Part shown: piece by piece, positions 16,370 through 25,106 of the stretch | Layout: each line of letters starts with the position of its first letter | Position numbering within the stretch: the first letter of the stretch is position 1 | Source of the DNA: Sphingomonas yunnanensis | GTDB lineage: Bacteria; Pseudomonadota; Alphaproteobacteria; Sphingomonadales; Sphingomonadaceae | Length of the DNA: 64,000 nucleotides | Reading direction: 5' to 3' | NCBI RefSeq assembly: GCF_019898765.1 | Contig: NZ_JAIOKB010000008.1 | Coordinates: forward strand, 1-64,000 | Translations under genes and position numbers: made by a program | Notes under the pieces: model-generated | What the model was told of the DNA's origin: nothing | What the model saw: the letters and a program-made list of their open reading frames with translations, nothing else | Databases searched by the model: none

Positions 16370-16489
16370 CTAGAGCCGCGCGAGCGGCGTTGCGAGCGCG
16401 CAGAAGAGCGCCGGGGTAGCGTTCGCCAGGATGAGCAACGACGTCGCGACAAATCCCGCCGCTGCCCAGCGCAGGTCGCGCGCGGTCAC
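16370..16489 (-). CDS. 39-aa membrane peptide coupled to the GST gene
   Basis: GTG at 16489 overlaps the GST stop codon (GTGA). The product starts VTARDLRWAAAGF and is almost entirely one hydrophobic segment (about 9-33). Its opening, V-T-x-R-D-L-x-W-x-x-x-G, is shared with the 87-aa protein at 46293-46556, which also starts at a GTGA overlap. That shared start and arrangement are the reasons for listing it. Function unknown. Confidence 0.45.
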   Translation of the reverse strand: MTARDLRWAAAGFVATSLLILANATPALFCALATPLARL

Positions 16490-17073
16490 GCCGGCACCGC
16501 GTCGCGCGCCATGGCGCGCTGGAAGCCGGGGCGCTGAGTGAGCCGCGCGAGATAGGCCGGGATGACGCCGTCGCTCGGGATCAGCTGCTGCGCCCAGCCG
16601 AGCGTGCCGCCCAGCATCACGTCGGCCGCGCTGAAGCGCTCGCCCAGCAGCCACGGCCCGTCCGACAGCGCGCGCTCGACCCGAGCGAGCGCGGCGGCGA
16701 AGGCCGGCGGGGTCTCTCCCGCGGGGGCGCCGAAGCGCGCGCCGATCGCGGGGCCGAACTCGCCCTCGGTCCAGCTCAGCCAGGTCAGATATGCGCCGCG
16801 GTCGCGGTCGCCGATCCAAGGCGAGAGACCGGCACCGTCCGCCTGGTCGGCGAGATAGGTCGCCACCGCGGCGGATTCGGTGACGAGCACGTCGTCGTCG
16901 AGCAGCGCGGGCACCTTCTTGTCAGGGTGCGGATTGGCGGCGTCGGGTCCCTCGCCGCTGCCGTCGCGGTAGCGGATCGTGACGTAGCGGAGCTGATAGG
17001 GCACACCGAGCTCCTCGAGCAGCCAGATGATCCTGGTCGAGCGCGAGCGCGGGGCGTGGAACAGCGTCAGCAT
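16486..17073 (-). CDS. Glutathione S-transferase
   Basis: 195 aa. The N-terminal thioredoxin-like domain begins LTLFHAPRSRSTRIIWLLEELG and contains the cis-Pro and the glutathione-contacting VTESAAV (about 63-69). The C-terminal helical domain holds the GST N-capping motif (GERFSAADVMLG). It resembles the bacterial beta/theta-like GSTs with a catalytic Ser or Cys near position 10; here Ser10 or Ser12 is available. ATG at 17073 has GAGGAG 6 nt upstream. Substrate unknown. It overlaps the small membrane peptide gene that follows. Confidence 0.9.
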   Translation of the reverse strand: MLTLFHAPRSRSTRIIWLLEELGVPYQLRYVTIRYRDGSGEGPDAANPHPDKKVPALLDDDVLVTESAAVATYLADQADGAGLSPWIGDRDRGAYLTWLSWTEGEFGPAIGARFGAPAGETPPAFAAALARVERALSDGPWLLGERFSAADVMLGGTLGWAQQLIPSDGVIPAYLARLTQRPGFQRAMARDAVPA

Positions 17074-17220
17074 GCGGTATCTCCTCGGGGCCGTGGCGGC
17101 CGGTGGAGACGGTGTAGGCCGGGCCTGTGGCCAGCGTGGTGGCAGCAGGGTGAGATGTGCCGAGAGCACGGGTAGGAAGAAAGGCGGGCGGGTCGGAGCT
17201 ACCGACGCAGCCCCTTTCTC

Positions 17221-17312
17221 GTCATTCCCGCGAAGGCGGGATCCAGACACGTCGACGCTGAGGCAAGAAGCGCGGACGCAAGCGTGTCTGGATCCCCGCC
17301 TGCGGGGATGAC
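17221..17312. repeat. Dispersed inverted repeat, GTCATTCCCGCG type
   Basis: Left arm 17221-17250 (GTCATTCCCGCGAAGGCGGG...) and right arm 17284-17312 (...CCCGCCTGCGGGGATGAC) are imperfect inverse copies about 29 bp long around a 33-nt loop. The same family recurs at 53289-53378. It lies in the 17074-17470 gap between the divergent GST and DUF2231 genes; the rest of that gap shows no gene or clear site. Confidence 0.75.
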
Positions 17313-17470
17313 GGGGGAAAGGAAACGCCCATGAAAGAGAGATTCGAGCGGAGGGAGGACCAGCAATACCCTACCGCCATGATCTCGATCGACACCCTTC
17401 TCCCGCTCCGCGCGGAACTGCACGCATCGCCCGCTCGTACTCGCGCCACTCGGACCGAAGGACCTCTCCC

Positions 17471-17923
17471 ATGGCATCCAGCCCCGGGCGCCCAGTGCTC
17501 GCTCCGCTCGCACTCGCGGGGCGGCCGATCTACCCGGTGCTGCTGCCCGTGCCGATCACCTTGTTCGTTGCCGCGCTGGCGACCGACCTCGCCTATGTCG
17601 CGAGCGCCGAGATGATGTGGCTCGACTTCTCGTCGTGGCTGCTGCTCGCCGGTCTTGTCGCGGGCGGCCTAGCGGGCATTGTGCTGCTGGTCGAGCTGGT
17701 CCGCGCTGGCGCCGCACGAAGGGGTGCGCTCGGGCTGCACTTCGCGTTGCTGCTCTCGGCCTGGATCGTCGAGGTGCTCAACTCCTTCATCCACGCGCGC
17801 GACGGTTGGACCGCGGTGGTGCCGACCGGGCTCGCGCTATCGGCGGCCGCCGTGCTGCTGGCACTCGCCGCGGGGTGGTTCTGGCAGGCGGTGCCGCGAC
17901 GCCGCTCGGGAGACGTGCGATGA
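17471..17923 (+). CDS. DUF2231-type membrane protein
   Basis: 150 aa with four predicted transmembrane segments (about 22-42, 50-75, 82-100 and 115-140) and the starting pattern GRPIYPVLLPVPITLFVAAL seen in DUF2231 proteins. These are small inner-membrane proteins often found with sugar dehydrogenases or cytochromes. Here its stop overlaps the start of a PQQ-type sugar dehydrogenase lipoprotein (ATGA), so the two are made together and an electron-transfer or anchoring role is plausible. ATG at 17471 has GAAGGAC upstream. Confidence 0.8.
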   Translation: MASSPGRPVLAPLALAGRPIYPVLLPVPITLFVAALATDLAYVASAEMMWLDFSSWLLLAGLVAGGLAGIVLLVELVRAGAARRGALGLHFALLLSAWIVEVLNSFIHARDGWTAVVPTGLALSAAAVLLALAAGWFWQAVPRRRSGDVR

Positions 17924-19242
17924 CCCGACGGCTGACGCTCGCGCTCGTCGCGCTCCCGCTTGCCGCCTGCGGCAGCGGGCAGCAGATCGACCAGCACCGC
18001 CAGTACGGCGCCAACCCCGTGCTGCCGGCGCCGCACGAGCAGCTCGTCGCGGACGTCGGCGTCTATGAGACCGTGGGCTGGAGAAAGGGCGAGACTCCCA
18101 CCGTCCCCGCCGGCTTCCGCATCGAGCCGCTCGCGAGCGGGCTCAGCAACCCGCGCAACGTCGTCGCCCTCCCCAACGGCGACGTGCTGGTGGTGGAGTC
18201 CCGCAACGAGGGCAAGGAGCCGGTGCAGCGCCCGAAGGACCCGATCCGCGACTGGGTGATGGCACGCGCGCACTCGCAGACGCAGAGCGGCGACGCGCCG
18301 GCGGCGAGCAACCGCCTGACCCTGCTGAGCGGTGCGGGCGGCGACGGCAGCCCGACCGCGCGCTCGGTGCTGGTCGACTCGCTCAACGCCCCATTCGGCG
18401 TGGTCGCGCTCAGCGGCCAGCTCTATGTCGCGAATACCGACGCGATCGTGCGCTATCCGTTCACGCCGGGGCAGTCGCGGATCACCGGTCCGGCGATGCG
18501 GCTGACCCCGCTGCCGGCGGGCACGATCAACCATCACTGGACCAAGAGCCTGACCGCCAGCCCCGATGGCACGCGGCTGTACGTCGGCGTGGGCTCGAAC
18601 AGCAACGCGATGGAGCGCGGCAGCGACGCCGAGCGGGACCGTGCCGCGATCTTCGAGGTCGATCCGCGGACCGGCGCGTCACGACCGTTCGCGACCGGCT
18701 TGCGCAACCCCAACGGGCTCACCTTCTATCCCGGCACCGACACGCTGTGGGCAGTGATCAACGAGCGCGACGAGCTCGGCCCCAATCTGGTGCCCGACTA
18801 TCTCACCACGGTGCGACCCGGCGCCTTCTACGGCTGGCCCTATAGCTATTACGGCCAGCACCTCGACCCGCGGGTCAAACCGCAGCGCCCCGACTTGGTC
18901 GCGCGCGCGATCGCGCCTGATTACGCGCTCGGCTCGCACGTCGCGCCGCTCGGCCTCGCTTTCTACACCGGGGAGAGCTTCCCGGCGGGGTACCGCGGCG
19001 GGGCCTTCGTCGGCGAGCACGGCAGCTGGAACCGCACCGAGCCGCACGGCTACAAGGTGGCCTTTATCGCCTTTCGCGACGCGCGCCCGGTCGGGATGCC
19101 GCGCGACTTCGTCACCGGCTTCCTCAAGGACGGCAAGGCGCGCGGGCGCCCGGTCGGCGTCGCGGTCGATCCGCGCGGACGGCTGCTGATCGCGGACGAC
19201 GTCGGCGGCACGGTGTGGCGCGTCAGCTATGCCGGCGGCTGA
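17920..19242 (+). CDS. Sorbosone-dehydrogenase-like (PQQ-type beta-propeller) lipoprotein
   Basis: 440 aa. The lipoprotein signal ends in LAAC (Cys about 17). The rest is a six-bladed beta-propeller of the glucose/sorbosone dehydrogenase family, recognised from GFRIEPLASGLSNPRNVVALPNGDVLVVES-type opening, the HHWTKSL blade, TGLRNPNGLTFYPGTDTLWAV, and GEHGSWNRTEPHGYKV near the C-terminus. Members oxidise aldoses or sorbosone in the periplasm using PQQ; whether this one binds PQQ cannot be read directly. It is coupled to the DUF2231 gene. Confidence 0.85.
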   Translation: MTRRLTLALVALPLAACGSGQQIDQHRQYGANPVLPAPHEQLVADVGVYETVGWRKGETPTVPAGFRIEPLASGLSNPRNVVALPNGDVLVVESRNEGKEPVQRPKDPIRDWVMARAHSQTQSGDAPAASNRLTLLSGAGGDGSPTARSVLVDSLNAPFGVVALSGQLYVANTDAIVRYPFTPGQSRITGPAMRLTPLPAGTINHHWTKSLTASPDGTRLYVGVGSNSNAMERGSDAERDRAAIFEVDPRTGASRPFATGLRNPNGLTFYPGTDTLWAVINERDELGPNLVPDYLTTVRPGAFYGWPYSYYGQHLDPRVKPQRPDLVARAIAPDYALGSHVAPLGLAFYTGESFPAGYRGGAFVGEHGSWNRTEPHGYKVAFIAFRDARPVGMPRDFVTGFLKDGKARGRPVGVAVDPRGRLLIADDVGGTVWRVSYAGG

Positions 19243-19282
19243 GACGCTGGCCAGCGCGGCGCGAAGCGCGTAGCGAAGCGCG

Positions 19283-19462
19283 ATGGCCGACCGCTTCGAG
19301 AGACATCGCCAACCGTGGCGCCCCGACGAGATCCAGAAGCTCCACACTCTGGCGAAGAAGGGCATGGCGCTGAAGGCGATCGCCAAGGCGCTGACCCGCA
19401 GTGAGGAATCGGTGAAAGAGCGGGCCAAGCAGGACGGCCTGTCGATCGCGAAGCTGCACTGA
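19283..19462 (+). CDS. 59-aa basic helix-turn-helix-like protein
   Basis: Short gene starting MADRFERHRQPW and ending LSIAKLH. The composition is strongly helical and basic, and W-x-x-x-E-I-x-x-L followed by G-x-x-L-K-A-I-A-K-A-L-x-R-S-E-E-S-V resembles a single SANT/Myb-like or homeodomain-like three-helix unit (compare 'RxxSxIAxxLGRSExAV'). Such mini-proteins occur in many sphingomonads. It lies 40 nt after the sorbosone dehydrogenase gene on the same strand. Codon use matches the neighbours. DNA binding is inference. Confidence 0.7.
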   Translation: MADRFERHRQPWRPDEIQKLHTLAKKGMALKAIAKALTRSEESVKERAKQDGLSIAKLH

Positions 19463-19530
19463 GCCGATCGGGTGGCGTGACGCCGCGCCCCTCCCTCACG
19501 CTCCGGCTGGAAGCCTGATCGCGCGGCCGC

Positions 19531-20373
19531 TCACGCGGCGCAGGTCTTTACCGCGCGTGCGAGCGCGGGCAGCGGATCGCCCCTGGGCACGAACTCATGC
19601 GCGAGATAGCCGTCGAAGCCGGTGTCGGCGAGCGCGCGCGCGAAGGCGCCCCAGTTGACTTCCTGCGTGTCGTCGAGGTCGTGACGCCCCGGCACGCCGC
19701 CGGTGTGGACATGGCCGATCCAGCGAATGTTCTGGCGCACCGTGTCGATCAGGTCGCCCTCCATGATCTGCATATGATAGGCGTCGTACAGCAGCTTCAC
19801 GTGCGGCGAGCCCACCGCCTCCATCACGCGCGCGCCCCAGGCGGTGTGGTCCGCCATATAGTCCTTGTGATTGACCTTGCTGTTGAGCAGTTCGAGGCAG
19901 ATCGTCACGTCGTTGTCCTCGGCGATCTTCTTGACGCGGTTGAGCCCGGCGATCGTGTTCTCGGCACCCTGCTCGTCCGACATGCCCTTGCGGTTGCCTG
20001 AGAAGGCGATGACGTTGGGCACCCCCGCCTTGGCCGCCTGGGGGATGCCGACGCGATATTGCGCCTCGATCGCGGCGTGGTTCTCGGTGCGGTTGAGCCC
20101 GTCGGGGATCTGCATCACGTCCGCGGCATAGCCCATCGTGCAGCGCAGCCCGTGACGGCGCGGCACGTCATAGTCCTTGGGCTCGAGCAGGTCGATGCCG
20201 TCCAAACCGATCTTGGCGGCGAAGGCGCAGAGCTGGTCGAGCGGGATCTTCTCATAGCACCAGCGGCTGACCGACTGTTTCAAGCGCCTGCGCGGCGGCG
20301 TCGCCGGCCCGGCGATGGCCGCGCTCGCGGCGAGGGTGAGTGACGTGCCGATGACCTGTCGCCTTGTGACCAT
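19531..20373 (-). CDS. TIM-barrel isomerase-like protein (hydroxypyruvate isomerase family), exported
   Basis: 280 aa. The N-terminus (VTRRQVIGTSLTLAASAAIAG) is a Tat-like signal with twin Arg. The xylose-isomerase-like TIM barrel follows: QSVSRWCYEKIPLDQL, GLDGIDLLEPKDYDVP, then metal-ligand segments ICLELLNSK, LLYDAYHMQI, GHVHTGGVPGR and YLAHEFVP with Glu/Asp/His in the expected order. These match the Hyi/hydroxypyruvate isomerase-like family, but periplasmic members often have other sugar-like substrates. It is divergent from the oxoprolinase gene, 85 nt between starts. Substrate unassigned. Confidence 0.82.
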   Translation of the reverse strand: MVTRRQVIGTSLTLAASAAIAGPATPPRRRLKQSVSRWCYEKIPLDQLCAFAAKIGLDGIDLLEPKDYDVPRRHGLRCTMGYAADVMQIPDGLNRTENHAAIEAQYRVGIPQAAKAGVPNVIAFSGNRKGMSDEQGAENTIAGLNRVKKIAEDNDVTICLELLNSKVNHKDYMADHTAWGARVMEAVGSPHVKLLYDAYHMQIMEGDLIDTVRQNIRWIGHVHTGGVPGRHDLDDTQEVNWGAFARALADTGFDGYLAHEFVPRGDPLPALARAVKTCAA

Positions 20374-20458
20374 CGGCCGAGTGTAGCGCACCCGCCCGCG
20401 AGGGCAAGCCGCCGCGCGGCGATCGACAAGAAGCGGTGGCGCTGCGATAGGTTGCGCC

Positions 20459-23400
20459 GTGTCGACCGCGTCCCCCGCCCCGCTCCGCCGCATCGCGATC
20501 GACCGCGGCGGCACCTTCACCGACGTGGTCGCCGAGCGCGAGGACGGCACCATCGAGGTGGTCAAGCTGCTCTCGGTCGATCCCGGCCGCTACGACGACG
20601 CCGCGGTGGAGGCAGTGCGGCGGCTGACCGGCGTGCGCGTGGGCGCGCTGCCCTCGCTCGACGTGCGCATCGGCACCACGGTCGCGACCAACGCGCTGCT
20701 CGAGCGGCGCGGCGAGCCGGCACTGCTGGCGATCACGCGCGGCTTCGGCGACGCGCTGGCGATCGGCTACCAGGACCGGCCCGACATCTTCGCGCGCGCG
20801 ATCGTCCGCCCGCCGCCGCTGCCCGAGCGCGTGGTCGAGATCGACGAGCGGGTCGACGTCGACGGCGCTGTGGTGCGCGCGCTCGATCTCGCCGCCGCCG
20901 AGCGCGGCCTCCGTGCCGGTCACGACGCCGGGCTGCGCGCGGTCGCGATCGTGCTGATGCACGGCTGGCGCTACCCCGCGCACGAGGCGGCGCTGGAGGC
21001 GCTGGCGCGCGCGATCGGCTTCACCCAAATATCGGTGAGCCACCGCGTCGCGCCGCTGATCCGGCTCGTCGCCCGCGGCGACACCACCGCCGCCGACGCC
21101 TATCTCTCGCCCGTGCTGCGCCGCTACGTCGACGGGCTGGAGGCGGCCTTCGGCGGCGCGCCCCTCTTCATGCAATCGTCGGGCGGACTCGCCGCGGCGC
21201 GCGCGGTGAGCGGCAAGGACGCTTTGCTCTCGGGACCGGCGGGCGGGATCGTCGGCATGGCCGCGGCAGCGCGCGCCGCCGGGGTCGAGCGCGTGATCGG
21301 CTTCGACATGGGCGGCACCTCGACCGACGTCTCTCTCTGGGCGGGGACGTTCGAGCGGCGCCAGGAGGCGGTGATCGGCGGCGTCCGAGTCGCCGCGCCG
21401 ATGCTGCGGATCGACACGGTGGCCGCCGGCGGCGGCTCGATCTGCGGCTTCGACGGCGGCCGCTTCACCGTCGGGCCGGAGAGCGCGGGCGCCGATCCCG
21501 GCCCCGCCTGCTATCGCCGCGGCGGGCCGCTGACGGTGACCGACTGCAACCTCCTCCTGGGCAAGATCGTGCCGGCGCACTTCCCCGCGGTGTTCGGGCC
21601 CGAGCGCGACCAGTCGCTTGACCGCGCCGCCGCGCTCGACCGGCTCGAGGGGCTGCTCGACTCGGTGGAGCGCGCGACCGGCACGCGCCCCGATCCGCTG
21701 TCCGCGGCGGAGGGGCTGGTGGCGATCGCGGTTGCCAACATGGCCAAGGCGATCAAGTCGGTGTCGGTCGCGCGCGGGCATGATCCCGCGAGCTACGCGC
21801 TGATGAGCTTCGGCGGCGCGGGCGGGCAGCACGCCTGTCTCGTCGCCGACGCGTTGGGCATGCGCGACGTGCTGATCCACCCGCTCGCCGGCGTGCTCTC
21901 GGCCTGGGGGATCGCGCTCGCTGACCGGCGCGCGGTGCGCCAGCGGACAGTCGCCGCGCCGCTCGACGCTGGGGCATGGCGCAGGACGCTGGATCAGCTC
22001 GCCGCCGAGGCGCGCGACGAGCTGGACGGTGAGGCGACGGTCGAGGCGCTGGCGACGCTGCGCTACGCGCGCACCGATCAAGGGATCGAGGTCGCGGTCG
22101 CCGAGGCCACGGCGATGCGCGCCGCGTTCGAGGGAGCCCATCGCGAGCGCTTCGGCTTCACCGCGGACGACGCGCTCATCGTCGAGCGACTCCAGGTCGA
22201 GGCGGTGCGCGGCAGCGCTGCGCCCGCGATGGCGCCACCCGAGGCGTCGGCGTCCGCGCCCGAGACCGTCATGGTGACGATGGCGGGCGCGGCGCATCGG
22301 GCGCCGCTGCACCGCCGCGAGTCACTCGGCGCGGGCGCGCGCGTCGCGGGGCCGGCGCTGCTGGTCGATTCGACCTCGACCGTCGGGGTCGAGCCGGGCT
22401 GGGAGGCGGCGGTGCTGCACGGCGGCACGCTGCGGCTCACCCGCGTCGCGGCGCGCGCCGCGGCGGCGCGCGACGCCGCGGTCGACCCGGTGCGGCTGGC
22501 GATCTTCGCCGGCCTGTTCATGGGGCTGGCGGAGGAGATGGGATCCGCGCTCCAGCGCAGCGCCGCCTCGGTCAACATCCGCGAGCGGCTCGATTTCTCC
22601 TGCGCGCTGTTCGACGCCGGCGGGCACCTCGTCGCCAACGCGCCGCACATACCGGTGCACCTCGGCTCAATGGGCGACTGCGTCCGCCACCTGATCGCCA
22701 GCCGTGCTCGCGACGGGCGCGGGATGCGCCCGGGCGACGCCTATGCGGTCAACGACCCCTATCGTGGCGGCACGCATCTGCCCGACATCACCGTCGTCCA
22801 GCCGGTGTTCGCTGGCGGCGACGCGCCCGCCTTCTTCGTCGCCGCGCGCGGGCACCACGCCGACGTCGGCGGCACCAGCCCCGGCTCGATGCCCGCGGAC
22901 AGCCGCACGCTCGCCGACGAGGGCGTGGTCTTTGACGACGTGCTGGTGCTCGCCGAGGGACGCCTGCGCGACCTGGAGGTGCGGGCGGTGTTCGCCGGCG
23001 GCCCCCACCCGGCGCGCGCGATCGACCAGAACATGGCCGATCTCGCCGCGCAGCTCGCCGCCTGCGCGCGCGGCGCGGCGGGGCTGGAGCGGCTCGTCGC
23101 CGAGCAGGGGCGCGACGTCGTGGCGGCCTATATGAAGCACGTCCAGGCGCACGCCGAGGCGTTGGCCCGCGGCGCGGTGCGGTCGCTCTCGGACGGCACC
23201 TTCGCCTATGCCACCGACGACGGCGCCGCGGTGCGTGTCGCCGTGCGCGTCGACCGCGATGCGGGAGCGCTGACGGTCGACTTCACCGGCACCAGCGAGC
23301 AGCGACCGGGCAACACCAACGCGCCGCTGGCGGTGACTCGCGCCGCGGTGCTCTACGTGCTGCGGACGCTGGTGGCCGAGGACACGCCGCTCAATGACGG

Positions 23401-24019
23401 CTTCCTGCGCCCCGTGACGCTGATCGTGCCGGAAGGATCGATGCTCAACCCGCGCTATCCCGCGGCGGTGGTCGCGGGCAACGTCGAGACCAGTCAGGTC
23501 GTCACCGACGCGCTGATGGGTGCGCTAGGCGCGATGGCGGCGTCGCAGGGGACGATGAACAACTTCACCTTCGGCGACTCGACCCACCAATATTATGAGA
23601 CGATCGCGGGCGGCGCGGGGGCGGGCGACGGCTTCGCGGGCGCGAGCGCGGTGCAGACGCACATGACCAACAGCCGGCTGACCGATCCCGAGGTGCTCGA
23701 GACTCGCTTCCCGGTGCTGCTGGAGGCGTTCGCGATCCGCCGCGGCTCGGGCGGCGCGGGGCGCTGGCCCGGCGGCGACGGCGCGGTTCGGCGCGTGCGC
23801 TTCCGCGCGTCGATGCGGGCGAACATCCTGTCCAACCATCGCGTCGTGGCGCCGTTCGGGCTGGCGGGCGGCGGCGACGGCGCGGTCGGCGCGAACCGCG
23901 TGGAGCGCGCGGACGGACGCGTCGAGACGCTCGGGGCGACCGCGTCGGTCGAGCTGGCGGCGGGCGACGTCTTCGTCATCGAGACGCCCGGCGGCGGCGG
24001 CTTTGGGGGTGAGCCGTGA
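20459..24019 (+). CDS. 5-oxoprolinase (ATP-hydrolysing), fused HyuA-HyuB
   Basis: 1186 aa, cytoplasmic. Residues about 1-690 are the HyuA-like ATPase half (RGGTFTDVV near 16-24; FDMGGTSTDVS near 281-291; VAAGGGSICGF; GPESAGADPGPACYRRGGP). Residues about 690-1186 are the HyuB half (GSALQRSAASVNIRERLDFS, AVNDPYRGGTHLPDI, GTMNNFTFG). The run TVTDCNLLLGKI...FPAVFGPERDQSL follows the eukaryotic 5-oxoprolinase (OPLAH) sequence as I recall it more closely than N-methylhydantoinases, so the likely reaction is 5-oxo-L-proline plus ATP and water to L-glutamate. GTG start. It is followed by DUF969, DUF979 and DUF2891. Confidence 0.87.
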   Translation: MSTASPAPLRRIAIDRGGTFTDVVAEREDGTIEVVKLLSVDPGRYDDAAVEAVRRLTGVRVGALPSLDVRIGTTVATNALLERRGEPALLAITRGFGDALAIGYQDRPDIFARAIVRPPPLPERVVEIDERVDVDGAVVRALDLAAAERGLRAGHDAGLRAVAIVLMHGWRYPAHEAALEALARAIGFTQISVSHRVAPLIRLVARGDTTAADAYLSPVLRRYVDGLEAAFGGAPLFMQSSGGLAAARAVSGKDALLSGPAGGIVGMAAAARAAGVERVIGFDMGGTSTDVSLWAGTFERRQEAVIGGVRVAAPMLRIDTVAAGGGSICGFDGGRFTVGPESAGADPGPACYRRGGPLTVTDCNLLLGKIVPAHFPAVFGPERDQSLDRAAALDRLEGLLDSVERATGTRPDPLSAAEGLVAIAVANMAKAIKSVSVARGHDPASYALMSFGGAGGQHACLVADALGMRDVLIHPLAGVLSAWGIALADRRAVRQRTVAAPLDAGAWRRTLDQLAAEARDELDGEATVEALATLRYARTDQGIEVAVAEATAMRAAFEGAHRERFGFTADDALIVERLQVEAVRGSAAPAMAPPEASASAPETVMVTMAGAAHRAPLHRRESLGAGARVAGPALLVDSTSTVGVEPGWEAAVLHGGTLRLTRVAARAAAARDAAVDPVRLAIFAGLFMGLAEEMGSALQRSAASVNIRERLDFSCALFDAGGHLVANAPHIPVHLGSMGDCVRHLIASRARDGRGMRPGDAYAVNDPYRGGTHLPDITVVQPVFAGGDAPAFFVAARGHHADVGGTSPGSMPADSRTLADEGVVFDDVLVLAEGRLRDLEVRAVFAGGPHPARAIDQNMADLAAQLAACARGAAGLERLVAEQGRDVVAAYMKHVQAHAEALARGAVRSLSDGTFAYATDDGAAVRVAVRVDRDAGALTVDFTGTSEQRPGNTNAPLAVTRAAVLYVLRTLVAEDTPLNDGFLRPVTLIVPEGSMLNPRYPAAVVAGNVETSQVVTDALMGALGAMAASQGTMNNFTFGDSTHQYYETIAGGAGAGDGFAGASAVQTHMTNSRLTDPEVLETRFPVLLEAFAIRRGSGGAGRWPGGDGAVRRVRFRASMRANILSNHRVVAPFGLAGGGDGAVGANRVERADGRVETLGATASVELAAGDVFVIETPGGGGFGGEP

Positions 24020-24176
24020 GCGGGCGGGGGTCCCGGCCTGGGATCAAGGCTGCGAGACGCGGTGTAGTGGCGGATGGCTGCTGCGCGCCGCGTCGGCTTT
24101 CCCGACATGGCCGCGGCATCCGCCGGAGCGACAAGGGGGCGAAGGGACACTCCCCATCACCGAGCTACTCCAGCGG

Positions 24177-24256
24177 ACGCCGGGGTCCAGTTGGGGGACG
24201 TCGGTGGCCCTCACACAAGCCTTCCCACCTGGGCCCCGGCCTGCGCCGGGGCGACG
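24177..24256. repeat. Intergenic palindromic repeat, copy A (CCGGGGTCCAG type)
   Basis: Begins GCCGGGGTCCAG near 24179 and ends GGGCCCCGGC...CCGGGGCGAC near 24254, so its ends are inverted copies. The loop contains CCTCACACAAGCC. Copy B, about 125 bp on, has the same ends, the same 59-60 bp spacing and a similar loop. Confidence 0.7.
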
Positions 24257-24290
24257 AGATGGTGAATCCGTCACCCCTTCCCCCGAACCG

Positions 24291-24370
24291 TCACCCCGGC
24301 GTAGGCCGGGGTCCAGCGGGAAGACGCCGAAGAGCCTCACACCGGTTTGCCCGCCTTGGCCCCGGCGTCC
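24291..24370. repeat. Intergenic palindromic repeat, copy B
   Basis: Contains GGCCGGGGTCCAG (24304-24316) and TTGGCCCCGGCG (24357-24367) as inverted ends, with CCTCACACCGG in the loop. It is the same unit as copy A in the same orientation. The two copies occupy most of the 24020-24452 gap between the oxoprolinase and DUF969 genes; I see no gene there. The family recurs at 54359-54450. Confidence 0.7.
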
Positions 24371-24452
24371 ACTGTAGCGGTTGCGGGCGTCGGCAAAGCA
24401 GAGGGGCAGACGTCCAGCCTCGCCCTCCCCTCCCCGCTCGGGCCCGCCGCTG

Positions 24453-25106
24453 ATGCTGGTCCTCGCCGGCGTCGCCGTGATCGCGCTGGGCTTCCTGCTG
24501 CGCTTCAACCCGCTGCTGGTGATCGTCGTCGCGGCGGCGGTGACGGGGCTCGCCGCCGGGCTCGATCCTTTTTCCGTGCTCGCCAGGTTCGGCCACGCCT
24601 TCAACCAGAGCCGCTACGTCACCGCGATCTACATGGTGCTCCCCGTGATCGGCCTGCTCGAACGTGCCGGGCTACAGGAGCGTGCGCGCGGACTGGTCGG
24701 CGGATTGCGCGGGCTCACCGTGGGGCGGCTGCTCGCCGGCTATCTGCTGTTCCGCCAGCTCTCCGCCGCGCTCGGGCTCAACGCGGTGGCGGGGCCGGCG
24801 CAGACGGTGCGGCCGCTCGTCGCGCCCATGGCCGAGGCCGCCGCGGCGCGCCAGGGCGAGCAGGACGGCGAGCCGATCCGCGCGCTCGCCGCGGCGACCG
24901 ACAATATCGGGCTGTTCTTCGGCGAGGACATCTTCATCGCGATCGGCTCGATCCTGCTGATGCGCGGCGTGCTCGAGGGCTATGGTGTCCGCGTCGAGCC
25001 GTTCCAGCTCTCGGTCTGGGCGATCCCGACCGCGCTCGTCGCCTTCCTCGTCCACGGCGCGCGGCTATGGTGGCTCGATCGCCGGCTGAAGCGGCGCGCG
25101 CGATGA
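24453..25106 (+). CDS. DUF969 membrane protein (putative transporter subunit)
   Basis: 217 aa with about five membrane segments (first at 1-25, MLVLAGVAVIALGFLLRFNP). Diagnostic stretches are LARFGHAFNQSRYVTAIYMVLPVIGLLERAGLQERA and AATDNIGLFFGEDIFIAIGS. DUF969 and DUF979 genes are nearly always adjacent and, from memory, often sit beside pyroglutamyl-peptidase genes. ATG at 24453 is chosen because the first membrane helix starts there; an upstream in-frame start at 24381 lies inside repeat sequence. The stop overlaps the DUF979 ATG (ATGA). With the oxoprolinase next door, a 5-oxoproline carrier role is inferred. Confidence 0.82.
   Translation: MLVLAGVAVIALGFLLRFNPLLVIVVAAAVTGLAAGLDPFSVLARFGHAFNQSRYVTAIYMVLPVIGLLERAGLQERARGLVGGLRGLTVGRLLAGYLLFRQLSAALGLNAVAGPAQTVRPLVAPMAEAAAARQGEQDGEPIRALAAATDNIGLFFGEDIFIAIGSILLMRGVLEGYGVRVEPFQLSVWAIPTALVAFLVHGARLWWLDRRLKRRAR

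Noticed and set aside
17221..17312. CRISPR-like or IS-end reading of the intergenic inverted repeats
   Set aside because: Copies are single, dispersed and without regular spacers, target duplications or transposase genes, so they are better described as small palindromic repeats.
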